Shown here: piece after piece, positions 34,380 through 46,602 of the stretch
Layout of the letters: the number at the start of each line of letters is the position of its first letter
Position numbering within the stretch: the first letter of the stretch is position 1
Origin: Anisakis pegreffii
Taxonomy: Eukaryota; Nematoda; Chromadorea; Rhabditida; Anisakidae
Reading direction: 5' to 3'
NCBI GenBank assembly: GCA_035041965.1
Contig: JAPYMA010002991.1
Location: 1 to 64,000, forward strand
Length of the DNA stretch: 64,000 nt
Notes under the pieces: generated by a model
Database searches by the model: none
What the model was told of the DNA's origin: nothing
What the model saw: only the letters and a program-made list of their open reading frames with translations
Made by a program: the position numbers and the translations under genes

Positions 34380-37300
34380 CCAAAACTCAAGTGTCCTCTT
34401 CGGACGGATGTTACGATTCGGACAAAAAGTGTTCCATATGGGCCAGTCAAGGAGAGTGTCAATCGAACGCTGTTTGGTAGGTAATATGTAAAATATGATT
34501 CGAGGCATTTCAATATGATTCGAGGAATATTGTAGTGGACAATCCATAAAGTATTTGGATCATAATCGATAATCACTATATCAAAATGCTTACAAAACAA
34601 AAGAGACAGTTTTGAAGCTGAAGGATGAAAAGAGATATCGTTGAAGTTGTGTTACTCCATCGAATCTGTGAACATATGTCAGACCAAAATGGGCTTTGAT
34701 GCGTTCACAGCACTTTGGTTCACACCGAACAAGTGGTCATTATAACACTACGTGCATTTTTCGCAACCGCAGCAAAATAGAGGGTGATGAGTTTCGATGC
34801 GGATGGTGTTTTAGGATGATGTCGAACTGTCGTTTGTCGTGTCATAGCTGTCAAGGAGGAGATAATGCTTGGAAATTACGTGCCTACATAGCATCAACAT
34901 ATGATAATGATACAAGCAGGAACGCAAATATCTACAGAAGAGTTCAAGTGCAAAGTATTCGACTGATTCATGTTGAAATGGTGATTGCTTGTTTTAGTGT
35001 TGTGGTGTCATTTGAAATGGAATTTTTCATTATTGAGAGTTGAGATTATCGAGTGATACCATATTTAGTTAATGAAACGGCATTCTTTCAGGATGAGGAA
35101 AAGCAGGACGTTCAAATGCATGGCAGAATGGTTCTGGTTAGTGCTAGCAATTACAAAGGGAACTTGACAAAAATTTCCACAGATACATACTCATTTTGAT
35201 GATCATTTTGCCTGATTGTAGATTTTTTCTTCACTTTGCATATGCACTAAACTAGAGTTCCACTGATGAGATGCAAAACCGCATGCTTTGTGAAGTACTT
35301 CTGAATAAGCTATCAAGAACCATTGAACTGTTGATGTTTCATCACTTTCTTGCAATAACAATCGACAAAGAAAGCGAATTCAGAGTTGGAATGATACGAA
35401 AATTGCATGGAATCGACAACAGTGGGGTGTTTCTTGGGTGAATTTCTACTGGGTTCAGATTTGGACACCACAGCTGATACAACTCAATGCGTATTCTCTT
35501 ATATTCTCACTTATTCTTTTTTCCTCACCTCCTCAAGATTCACCAACTGATACAATTAAACCAACAATTCCTTCCTTTTCTCCAGCCTCGTTAACAATCG
35601 CTCGTATTATAATCGGAATTTTTCTCCCAATTTTCGCTGACCGCGTTATTTCTTCTGAATGGCCGTCTTTATCGTTTTCATAGGAGCATGATCATGCTTA
35701 AACCAGTGGTTCTCACGTTCAGGTGCTCCATTACCACTTTTGATGATCTGGCAGGTCGCTGTTACCCCCTCCCCCCTCTCTTGATACAAGAACTCATTAT
35801 TTCTAGGTATAAAGTCAGGAAAAAACGGAAAACCGTTCCGGAAATCTCTCATTCCCCCGATACCCCCTAAAACGGGTAACTTCACTCCCTATGAAAGCCA
35901 CTGTCCTAGACGTTGTTTGGCTTATTATTGTAATCGATTATGTTTGCATGGAAAGCTATTGTTTGTGACACGCTCACTTGAAACTGATTTGTATGGATTC
36001 TCATTCTTTTCAGACGTATTGTATTCACTCTTATAGCTGTTACCTGCATATATCGTTCTCTTGATGAGTTTTCTCATTCACTTCGTCTCATTTTACTTCA
36101 CAGTTCGAATCAGTTTCTTCTTCTTTAGAATATACTATTTACTGGATACGTTGACGAGTGTTTACAGCCGAAATCAACAATACAACAATCGAATATTATT
36201 GCTCAACAACGTTCGACAGTCAAACGATCAACTATAGAGTGTATTTGATAGAATGAGAATTTGACTTCAATTGTTGAATGAAATGAATGAGAAATTAGCA
36301 AAATACAACACTTTTGGTGATAAAAGCTATGAGAGCGATTTTAACAGCAAGGAAAAGAATGAAAACTGTATTCAATTGCAATTTCACAAAACTGCAATTC
36401 AAAACTGCAATTTCACCCTCTATAGACGAGCTGTCATAACATCACAACTGCACGAAATACTAATTTCCCAACCCCTCCATTACCCCTTGACGTCTCCAAA
36501 TTACCCAAGATGGGCAATTTTACTCCTATGAGAACCACTGGCTTAAACCGTGTGATTATGAACCACTGCCGTATAAACATTTCATGAACGCTGCTGTCAC
36601 ATGCACTACTCTTCGCTATATTGCAGGCCATCGTCATTGCCTGCAACAATTTCCAACAAAGTGCTTGCCGCGAACCATACAGGTCAAGTGTATATGTGGC
36701 TGGATTTCACGTTCAATGCCCCATATCATTTCCAGTATGAGCACTACCCGAACGATTATCAGAAAATTTGCTACAAATTCGGCGATAAAAACTACCTTTC
36801 GACTAGGTTCACTGTTTCTGACGAAGTTAAGAGTAAGAAACGTGAAGAACTAAGTAACACACATGCAAGCGGATGGACAATTGAATCACTGCAAGTTCAG
36901 GTTGGCAATTTTTGCAAAATATTTTCCAGGATATTCGAATACGCAATCCGAAAAGAATTAAGCATTTTTGTTCAAATTCACATAAAATCTCTCCATGAAC
37001 ATTGATGTTTTTCTTACGATTAATGAAATGAAAGTATGCTCTCCAACATGCCACTTACAATCATGCAGTTAATGATCTAACTCAAATCCACATGGAAAAG
37101 TTTTCAAGCGGAGTTCTACTTTCAGGATAATAAATATGCATCTGAAATGTTAAGCGATTGGCGACGTGACCCGTATGATTTGGAACGAACAAATTGTGAA
37201 TTGTGTGCTATACTGAAGCGTAATTCGGTGTATTTTATCAGTGAAATGTTGATGCCCTCACTGATAACATCCATGATAACAATCGCATCACCCTTACTGC

Positions 37301-38096
37301 AACTCTCCAGCAATCAATCGCTCGTGGCCGCCTTCTCGATTCTTGCTCAAATCTTCTCGCTTTCGCTCATCAATCAACGACTACCTGCATTCGCAGCACA
37401 CACACCAACAATTCGTTCGTTCATCCTTCTCAGTGTCAAGCTCCAGATTGAAACGATCCCAGAAATTCTCGATGAAATTATCTCTTATTTTCGATTTGCA
37501 GAAGACACTACTTAGTGATGCGCATCACAGTTCACCTTATACAATTAAGTTCATTTACAGTGGCACACTGTGGTTTAGATCGACTGAATTTTTACGCTCA
37601 TAAACCCAACAACACAATTCACCTCGCTCTTCCCCCATCACCCCGCAAATCATCTCTACTCCAGCCAAAAAACCCATATCCTAATACTTATTTGAGGCAT
37701 TACCTCACTGAGAATCAGATAACACATCTTCTGTATTAATGAACGAAATAATGTCGCACCTATTTGATACATGAAGCAATTCATGTGAATCAGAGGTAAG
37801 TTTCAGTGAAATACGCGGCATTCAATCTTGTCATGAGCGGAGTCGTCTTCATCGTCTCGCTAATATTACGTCGTATCGCGCAAACCGAATCAACAATACC
37901 ACCCCCGCATGTGGTCGATCAATTCGTTACTCTGATCAATCGTTTTCTACCGATTTCCTCTTCGCCGACAAGCACCAAAGAAGTCGATAATTCGCGAAAT
38001 CAGCACGCACCGTTTGCACATTGTGTCAACAATCTGATGTTTATGTTCACTTTGTGCATATACCTCATTGTCATCACTGCATCTTTCATATTCTAA
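34380..38096 (+). CDS. Pentameric ligand-gated ion channel subunit with an N-terminal ShKT domain, 5' incomplete
   Basis: Seven exons join in frame: 34380-34476, 34815-34980, 35092-35136, 35384-35490, 36627-36900, 37126-37414, 37807-38096, about 422 codons. The first two exons form a six-cysteine ShKT domain (GCYDSDKKCSIW, ASQGEC, MMSNCRLSCHSC). Directly after come the ligand-binding-domain marks: YDNDTSRNANIYRRVQV, SWNDTKIAW,  IWTPQLIQLNA, a loop ending HYPNDYQKICYKF, and SGWTIESLQVQ. M1 is about RNSVYFISEMLMPSLITSM, M2 about NQSLVAAFSILAQIFSL, M3 KYAAFNLVMSGVVFIVSLIL and M4 NLMFMFTLCIYLIVITASF near the stop. The first Cys of the Cys-loop is Tyr, and no anion-type PAR motif precedes M2. It resembles divergent nematode lgc/cup-4-like subunits; ligand and ion are unknown. 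A hAT element lies in the fourth intron. Confidence 0.85.
35704..36540. mobile_element. Composite non-autonomous hAT element, 837 bp
   Basis: Perfect 8-bp target duplications (GCTTAAAC at 35696-35703 and 36541-36548) flank ends 'cagtggttctca' and 'tgagaaccactg', the classic hAT terminal repeat. A second right-type end ('gggtaacttcactcccta' then 'gccactg', to 35906) lies inside, so a complete-looking 203-bp copy forms the left part and 520 bp of other DNA separates it from the true right end. I infer a nested or tandem insertion of related elements. No transposase ORF is seen. Confidence 0.88.
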
Positions 38097-38830
38097 TCTA
38101 ATCAAAAGTCACTATTTATTTCGCATAAATTTATCGTTGCCTCAGCTTTTATTTTCATCGACAAAGCGCATAACACGAGTCTGAACAATAAGAAAAGTGA
38201 ATTAATTAGTGCTTTATTAATGTTCCAGCAATTTTTCACAAAACATTCAACGCAAAATATCAATGTATTCAAATTTCCGACGACTTTCGAATCGGCAACA
38301 AACAAAAATCATAGCACACAGTACATGAATCATCCAAGAAAATCCAGTCGACCACTTCGTTCAATATTTTAACATTTCGTTGCCGACTTTATCAAACAAA
38401 GCATCATGTTCAGGGTTGCCTAAGCAGATGCCTAATCGTAAAAAGGAACACTCATCTCATTTGAGTAGAATCATCAGTTGCTAATCATTTGTATAAGCTG
38501 TAAAGGTGAGGAAAGCAATTGAAGTAGAAGAATCGTCAGTAACGCGATCTGATTCAAATGCAAATTGAAAAAATCTCAAACTACTTCGGTTTACGGATTT
38601 GACAGAGCTCATCCACGAAGAAGCTCACCTTCTTCGGCTGATTCACAGTGATCTGGTGGCTATTTCGAACGGTGATAAAAAAACAAAAGTGAACAACATA
38701 ACACTGCATCAATTTTGTGAACAAGACAACAACACAACAAGAAAACAGATCATAAATAATGAGAATATATGGATTGATAATGATGATAAGTGCTGAGACA
38801 GACGGGAATTTCCATGCAAGCGATCAACGT
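38097..38830. other. Convergent intergenic region
   Basis: This separates the channel stop (38096, +) from the SmG stop (38831, -). I see no further feature. Confidence 0.5.
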
Positions 38831-39288
38831 TCAACGGCCATCTAAGCGTTCTTTCGGTTGCATAATTACGATTGAATTTCCTCTTATCACTACCATACCC
38901 AACGTATTTGTTTCACCGTTCTAAAAACGCGCCATTTATTCGTACGAATATAACTGTGAGTATATTATGACACATTCATAAGAAACTACACGCGTTTCAG
39001 AACATGAATTTATCGTTTGGTATCCATTTTTAGAAGTAGTTGAAAGTTAAGGAACCTAGAACAAAAATGTAACAAAAAATATGCAACCGGTGGAATTTTA
39101 GAATTGTTATGCATAACGTAATGTTGTCAAATAGAAACCTTTAACTGTTCAACCGCGTCTTCAACAACGATATTCATAAACGGATCAAAGCCACGAAGAA
39201 CACCAGAAACCTGCCGATTACCATTCAGTTTCAAATCCATATGTTTGTCCATATATTTCTTCAACTCTGGTGGATGTGTTTTGCTCAT
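38831..39288 (-). CDS. snr-7: Small nuclear ribonucleoprotein SmG, 79 aa
   Basis: SmG is one of the seven Sm-ring subunits that assemble on U1, U2, U4 and U5 snRNA. Two exons, 39288-39139 and 38920-38831, join in phase 0 across a 218-bp intron. The start [20 protein letters not shown], then [19 protein letters not shown] (Sm1 motif) and [13 protein letters not shown] (Sm2 motif) match SNRPG closely. Length agrees with the 76-residue human protein. The C-terminus (QPKERLDGR) is a few residues longer. A 'gttgatctcag' acceptor lies six bases before the ATG, so trans-splicing is likely. The symbol is the C. elegans name for SmG. Confidence 0.96.
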
Positions 39289-39299
39289 CTTTGCCTGAG

Positions 39300-41188
39300 A
39301 TCAACTGAGAATTCTGTTCTTAATAAAAGGCCACTGAAAAGAAAATCAAAATTAATCACTCGCAATAATTCTTCCATATTTTAAGAGTTTACAAGAACGC
39401 TGTAAACTAGATGCAAAAGGCTAAGATGCCGTTTTGAGTTTGGCAACGTAAACAACAAAGTTACCGGATATCCGAATGGAAATTTGAAGGAAGTTGAACT
39501 TATTGCTGGTCAATTAGAAACTTGAAAATGAAAGTAATAACAATGAGACAACATAAAATAACAACTGAATGAATCCTTTTCTCGCATTTGAATGCTCTGC
39601 TCGATTCGCTTCAAATTTCCCCTCACCACACATACATTGCGATCTCACAGTACGAATAGCAATATTCGGCTACTCATAATAGCAGCTGTGCGCTGTGCTG
39701 GATTAATACTGCTAGATTTGCTGTTTTGTGAGTTAAAGTTAGATTTGCAAGGTTTACCTAGAACTTGCCGAAGTTACTGCTAGATTTACCTAAGTTATTG
39801 CCCAACTTACCCAAGTTATTGCCCAATACTGCAGGAGCCCTTATACTCAATACTCCAACAAAGTTTAAGATACGAGTCGAATGAGCAATCTAGCGTCAAG
39901 AATAATCGAAAAACGGGCAGTATTAATGGGAAAGCGTTCTTGATGATGAAATACCCACCGATGTGAGTCATCATCGTTCAGTACCACACGAGTACGCAAT
40001 ACAAAAGTCTCAACAGTTTGCCGTGTGTTACGTCAGTTTTGAATCATTCATTTCATCTGTTTCCAATGAACGCATAATTAGGCAACAGGCAGATTACATT
40101 ACTGTTTACGGGAGCAAGCGAGTTTTGCTTGAAACCGAACAGTGTACAGCGCCACACTCAATACCAACTCGTTCATATTCGTAACTCTACACAAAATTAA
40201 AATGCAATGTTAATATCCACAATTGAAAATGAACACAGAAATTCATTTATTTCAACATATGCAAAAATATGAACAACGAAACATGAAGACAGACAAGATG
40301 TTATTAAAGAATGTTAGAACATTACGAGAGTAATGGTGATACGAGTGATTAATACTAAATTAGTGCTAATTATAAGTAAAATATGCAAAGTGACAGTAGC
40401 AGGTATGGTATCGGTTAATGACAAACCTTGTAAATGATATTATGAGTATGACGATGTAAATAAAGATACCAGCAACGTACAAACCGAACTCGTAATTCAG
40501 TAATGTAGTGCTTGCGAAAGGACAGATTTACATGTACGGGTACGGATGGATGGACAGTGCAGGCTGAAGTGGTGAGTTCTTTTTAAAGCGTATAATTATA
40601 AAAACGATGTTGATTAAATAAACCGATGATAACATAACATAACGATGATGCAACAATTAAACCAGTAACAATCAAAGTATGCAGTGTTAAAAGAACGATT
40701 ATAAGAAGGGATCAGCAAATCCCTACACTATGACATTGAAAAAAACAACCAGAAAACGGCATCAAATCAAAGTGATTAACTGATAACGAGATAAGAGTGG
40801 AGTAATTCGCACAACGAGGATATCAATGACATTTTACAAAATTCAAACGTTTCAAAAAAAAAAAACTCCGAACACGTTCATCTCATTTAATTTACAGATA
40901 TTAATATTATACAACGAATATCATCAAATGGAATTGTTTTGCTTTCAAAATACATTCAGTTACGCTAATACAATACAAACCGTAAATATAAATTAATCGG
41001 ATAAATACCATAAACATAATGAACACATATAAAACTGATAGCTTACTTAATGCATATGAATGGAATGATTGAATTAATATAATTCAAATAAACACATATC
41101 GCATTAAATTACTATACAAACCAACAAAGTGAATAAATAATCGATTCTTCAAGAAGTAATTCATCCGACCAACATCACAACAAAGCAA
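39300..41188. other. Intergenic; short tandem repeat at about 39735-39830
   Basis: Degenerate units like 'acttacccaagttattgccc' repeat three to four times at 39735-39830. The rest is A+T-rich without supported genes. Confidence 0.5.
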
Positions 41189-44100
41189 TTAATCAATAGA
41201 TACTTCATGACTCTGCGTGTCAGTTCGGTCAATTGCTTCGTTGCTTTCGCTTTTGACCGAATTGTAAGCCACTATCGATGCGACACTAGCATCACATTTG
41301 GGATCGACAAATTCCATCACTGCCTGATCAGCCGGAGTGTACGCTTGCGTCGTGTTAACTGCAAGCATTCTTCATTTACATCCTCCTAAATTACAATACC
41401 ACTACTCTTCTTATCGCTACCAACCAAACATCGTCATCACTCAACCCAAATTCAGACTATCACTAAATTCAAACAACAACAAAAACCCCTCAAGATCACA
41501 CGTTTCGTTAAATCGACAACTGGAATTGTTCAAGAGAAACCGTAACTCAAAACAGCTACTTTCATTCTAAACTATAGTAACAATCATCAACAAATCAAAC
41601 ATCTTTCAATTCTCTGAAACAACCATTCAATCAAAAAATGCTTCCAAGCTAACTTAATCATCAACAATCAATGATAAACAATGACAAACAATTCTTCGTT
41701 AAAGTGAAGCAAACAGAATTTGATGAATGAATAAATGAATGAATGAAAAAGAAAGAACTGAATCAAACATACCAAATGAATTCTCCGCTTCATTCGGTGA
41801 CGATATATTACTATTACTGAGGGTGTTATTGGCACTGTTATTATGACTGTTAGATCCATTATTGTTCTCATCAGGATTACTATTATTGTTATCGCTACCA
41901 TTCACATCACTAGTGTTTACATTAGCCGTATCAGTGCTGTTAATGTGGTTACTATCAGCGTTTTGCGCAGTGATCACATCTAGTTCACGCTCAGCTATTC
42001 GTCTTACGAGGACAGATGCCCACGAGAATCGCAGAGACACCTCTCCACCATATTCCACCAACAGGCCTGGTGATCGTTGCTCTATGAAATGACGCGATAA
42101 ATCCAGTGCTTTCGTTACCGACAAATGACCGCCCGGTAACGTACGTTTCACCTAAACGTTCAACTCTTTACAGTTGTTCACTTAACAGATGATTACATTA
42201 ATCAGTGAACTGCTTATCGGATAACCACTCGTCTAGCCGTTCAGTGAATCACGGAGATGTCCACTACTATTGTTATTAATACCATTATGATCCCTAAATC
42301 CATACCGATAAATCACAATCCGACCAATCTATCGCTCGTACAGTTCAAACGACTCAAATCTATTTTCTTAGTCACTCAAGCAAACGCGAGCAATTTTAGT
42401 TAACAGATGGCATAGTATTCAGCAGGTGAATGTCACGAATAATTGAAATTAAAACGTTCAAATGAATCAGCTGATACCTTCGCTAAATAATCCAACAATT
42501 CACCGTCTAATTCATCACCTAACAATCTTGGTCTACCACGAGAGCGTTGTTTTGACTGATCGTTTGATGAGTTCAACATTCTTCTCGATTCATTCGACGG
42601 CGATGTCCGCTTCATTTCACCTTGCGCATTCGTCCCGTTTGCTTCACCTGATTTATGATCAAAATCACTTCGAATAATCTCAAACCAACGCTCTCACCAA
42701 CTAATTATCAGCGATATTTCAAACAAACCCATTAAAATATATTGCCTGCTCAACAACCAAACCCATCATCACTATCCACAACGACAAATGCCGTACAGTC
42801 CAAGCAATTTAATGGCTCCTTAACCAATGAAAACAACACCAGAAAGAAATGATTATGTCAACGATATAAATCATACTGATCACCGCAATAGCAAAATCAA
42901 AAACCTGATCGTTCAAAGCGAGCGTGAGTCCTGACATAGTACTGTGCCGCATAAACGGGTACATCATAGCGTCTCGCGGCTGCACTCGCCCCATGCATCC
43001 TCCCATATTCAGCGATTTCTTTCCGTTCTTTCAAAGTCTTATAATGCTTATTACGACGTCCAAGGGTACGTGTTGTGCTGTCTTCATCTTGTGTCGTATA
43101 TGTATTATTGTTATCGAATATCGGAATCACTTAAATTTTCATCATTGCTCTATTTTTAGTATTGTCATTGCATTCACTTAAAACTATCACTATGCAATCA
43201 TGCCATTACCAAGGGAACAACCATATTCGTTCGGATTTTTTTTTTAAATTCAACCTCGTATTTCTTTCAGCTCACTTTTGCATTATTCGCAATTGATTCG
43301 AGGACAATAAGTAAAATTTGAGAGAATCAAATGGTAGTAACAATAATGGCAGAAAAATGAGGTGATAGGCAAGGAGCGACAGAGTGCAATACTTGCTGCT
43401 TTGAACCATTAATTCTATGGCTAATTCAACTGAAATAATAGTAAGTTGGTGTGTGCAGCAAACATGAATATCACAATGACCGCTCTGATCAGCAGTTTCA
43501 AAAGCAAATTTTTAAGAAAAATTGAAGAAACGAAAGTGATGATAAAAGCAAGTAAATAACATTTTTGTTGTGGATCAGTCGCAGACTGTTGTTGCTTCAA
43601 CGGATAAAACATATGAGGTTGTTGAATCGATGATGTATCTGACAGCACGGGAGGATTCGATGAAAACAGAGTGGCCAATAGCGCCGTACAATCCGTATCT
43701 TCATCTCCTCTCGCTTTTGATTGTGCTGACTGCAGTTGATTCACATCATTCTCAAATCATCATCAATATCGTTTGTAATCATATCGTTCACATATTATTA
43801 TTATTGCTCCCTTACTTCTGCACTCAGAGACATCATAATGACCACAATAAGACATCCCGCTGACTAGGTGAGCAGTCAAACAATTAGCTACTGCTCATCA
43901 ACAAACCAACCGCTCACTGACAAAGAGATAAACACAGCAGCATAAATGCATCTCAATTCACAAATTTAAATGTAAATATACATGCTAACCAAGATTGTGC
44001 TACGAAGAATTTATTGAATGCTTAAGAAAAAACAATAAAAAATTACATTATAATTATTGAATGATGCCACTTGATTGGACGAGTGAGCAGATGAATCGGA

Positions 44101-45351
44101 TTTATTAATTTTATTAAAAATATTCGTTGTAGGATTTGCCTGATGAAACTGCGCTGCGTTCGCGATGAGTGGATGCATTGCACATTGTGTGCACTGACAC
44201 GGGTTTATGTGCAGTGCTCGCATTATTAAGGATACCTTAAAAAGTCGTTATCTGATCAACATCTACTCTGAACAAAGCAATTCAAATGCATTACCAGCTT
44301 CAAAGAAGCTGATGCGGACATCACTGATTGCTTTACACAATGTACAGTGTCTTGAATGAAGGATGGTGATAAAAAGTGACATTTCATTGTAACCGAAAGA
44401 CTTTCATAAACCAACAATGAATAACTTTAATTGACGATTAATCGATGTAATCAAAGTAATCCCACTGAACATACTCCGTTCCGAAATGTAAAACTTTGCA
44501 ATTTCTACGCACTGCTGCCTTTTTCAGCTGAGAATCGAGAACAATGAACTCGAAGGATTGATCACCTCAACTGTTCATATCTTTAAGAATATGTTATGGA
44601 CAAAAGTTTTGGAAGAACCAATGATGAGTGAAATGTAGTACCATATTGAATATAAACTAGGGAAATACAACGATATGAAATGTCCAGATGACAGATTATC
44701 GAATAGTAAACGATATAACCTGATGAGAGATAACATTGATGGTTTGTTTGAGTTGCTCAATTTGGTTATCATATCGCATCACGTTTTGTGACGGTTGTGA
44801 CGAGATATTACTATCCACACTGATATTGTTCGTTCTTTGAATATTGTTGTCCAGCACATATTCAAATCTTTAATGTTTTTACAATTATGCAGTTGACTAG
44901 AAATGTGCGAAATGATGCCAGTAATCGTGTTTTCGGTTTGTGTTCATTTTAGTTTCACTCTCTGAAGAAGTTGTAAAACCTAGCCGCTCAGCGAAATTGA
45001 AATAGAACACCATCAGACCGTTGTTGGCATTTCCGGTTAACAACTTAGAACGCCCCATTATCATGACAACGCCATAAGAATAAACACTACTCAAGTCAGC
45101 TTTCAGTATGATGTCATCGAGTCAACAGCAGCAGCTAATCTACGTCTAACGAATGACTGACGTTTCATGGATGAAACACTTCAGAATCGATACTTCACTT
45201 CAAAAGCTTACTGGCTTATATTGGGCTGTAACGATTGTGTATAAGTGTTATGATTGGGCTGCAACATAGGTATTGGAATACTTTGTGGTATATGAGACGA
45301 TGTCGGTAGACTAGTATTGTTGTTAATCTGCATTCTTTCTGAGTCCATCAT
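41189..45351 (-). CDS. Gln/Asn-rich protein with pipsqueak/CENP-B-like helix-turn-helix domains, 536 aa
   Basis: Eight minus exons join in frame: 45351-45212, 44867-44720, 44235-44047, 43750-43561, 43129-42905, 42647-42478, 42151-41773, 41358-41189. Residues 1-96 are rich in Asn, Gln and Ser and end in a short coil (QIEQLKQTINVI). A CQCTQC motif follows near 113. Residues about 243-295 (KTLKERKEIAEYGRMHGASA, ARRYDVPVYAAQYY) look like a pipsqueak-type helix-turn-helix. Residues about 334-405 (RGRPRLLGDELDGELLDYLA, then VEYGGEVSLRFSWASVLVRR) resemble the Tc5/CENP-B-type DNA-binding half of Tigger/pogo transposases. An Asn/Ser tract and a short acidic tail follow. No DDE nuclease is present, so a transposase-derived nuclear DNA-binding protein is inferred. 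Exon 2's acceptor (attaaag) is weak. Confidence 0.75.
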
Positions 45352-45745
45352 GCAATACCTGAAATATGGCTTAGGCTTCGTGAGCATCAGTACTCAGCAG
45401 ATCACATTCGCAGTATGACTTCAATCGATCTTAAAACAACACCAATAGCATTAACAAGCATTCAATTTATCGACAACAACAGCAATCGTTCAGTGAAACA
45501 ATCATTCAATAATAAAGCAATGTAACGAATCAATAACAATCTCATTAACTAACAACCAAATCAGGTTTTAGCACACGACCAAACCATTTGCTCAATGATT
45601 TAATCACGAAATTCGATACCTCAACTAAAAAATAGCCAATTTAAGAATAAAAACTGGTGAACTGCTCAGCCTGACATTAAGCTACGCGACTGTTCTCAAT
45701 TGAATTACGCCTTTTCTTTCAATATCTCAGAAAGTATCGGTTCAG

Positions 45746-45928
45746 ATGAAACAACCACGAAAAAAAACGACGCGATCTCAGATGTCTGAAACGAGAACAA
45801 CACATCAACAGCGACATTCGTTCCCTGCTACTTTCACAATCGGCCGCTGCAATACACCGGAAACGACGGTGAAGTCAAAAAGTGTGATCGAATCAAAAAC
45901 GAAAAAGAAAAATCGCCAAATGAGATAG
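45746..45928 (+). CDS. Possible small basic protein or first exon, 60 aa
   Basis: The ATG directly follows 'cggttcag', an acceptor-like site. The product is strongly basic (KQPRKKTTRSQ, SKTKKKNRQMR) and Thr-rich. It sits in the divergent gap between the helix-turn-helix gene and Hikeshi, about 0.4 kb from the former's start. No domain is recognised; it could be chance or a regulatory upstream ORF. Confidence 0.3.
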   Translation: MKQPRKKTTRSQMSETRTTHQQRHSFPATFTIGRCNTPETTVKSKSVIESKTKKKNRQMR

Positions 45929-46602
45929 TTGAATGCGACTACATTTGAGTGAATGCCATGTGCTCGATTGATTATCAGTGCAAACTTATAAAAGCGGATA
46001 ATTGCCTTAAAAAAAGACTCAACCGAAGACACAAATAAATCACAACAATAGCAAAGGGAAGAACGTCACAGAGCAGGGATCATAAAAAAGCATGTCACCA
46101 AATTGTGCAGACAGTGATTCCTCTCGCATTCACCGATGATTAGGCGTCTCGGAACGAAGAGCCGCTGAACAAACGAACATTACAACCATGCGAATAAAAA
46201 CCACTAAGCGACAAATTTTGCCGATCGAAGGAGCTCGATACCGATCAGCGGCATTTTTTTGCGGTTCTCAATTATGCTCACAGATTCCACATTTCTATTT
46301 GTTGTAGAATTTGACGTTCTACAGCTGTTTTTATTGTTCTGTTTACGGGAGGGTTATGCAGATTTTGCAGAATTCCATCCTGCATTCTCTTGTTTCCTAT
46401 GTAACAGAAGGTTTTAACGAAAAAATCGAAACAAACGAGAAATTTGTGAATTTATGTAATATTGTTTCTTGCATTCGTCTGTCTGAAATTTTTCGTCTAA
46501 TCACTGCTATGTGTGCTTGAGTTGTTGTTTATATTTAGGTTTCAGTGATTTGTCCAATCCATTCAAGTTTTGTTTCAAATTGAAGTTTGAAAAAATCGAA
46601 TA

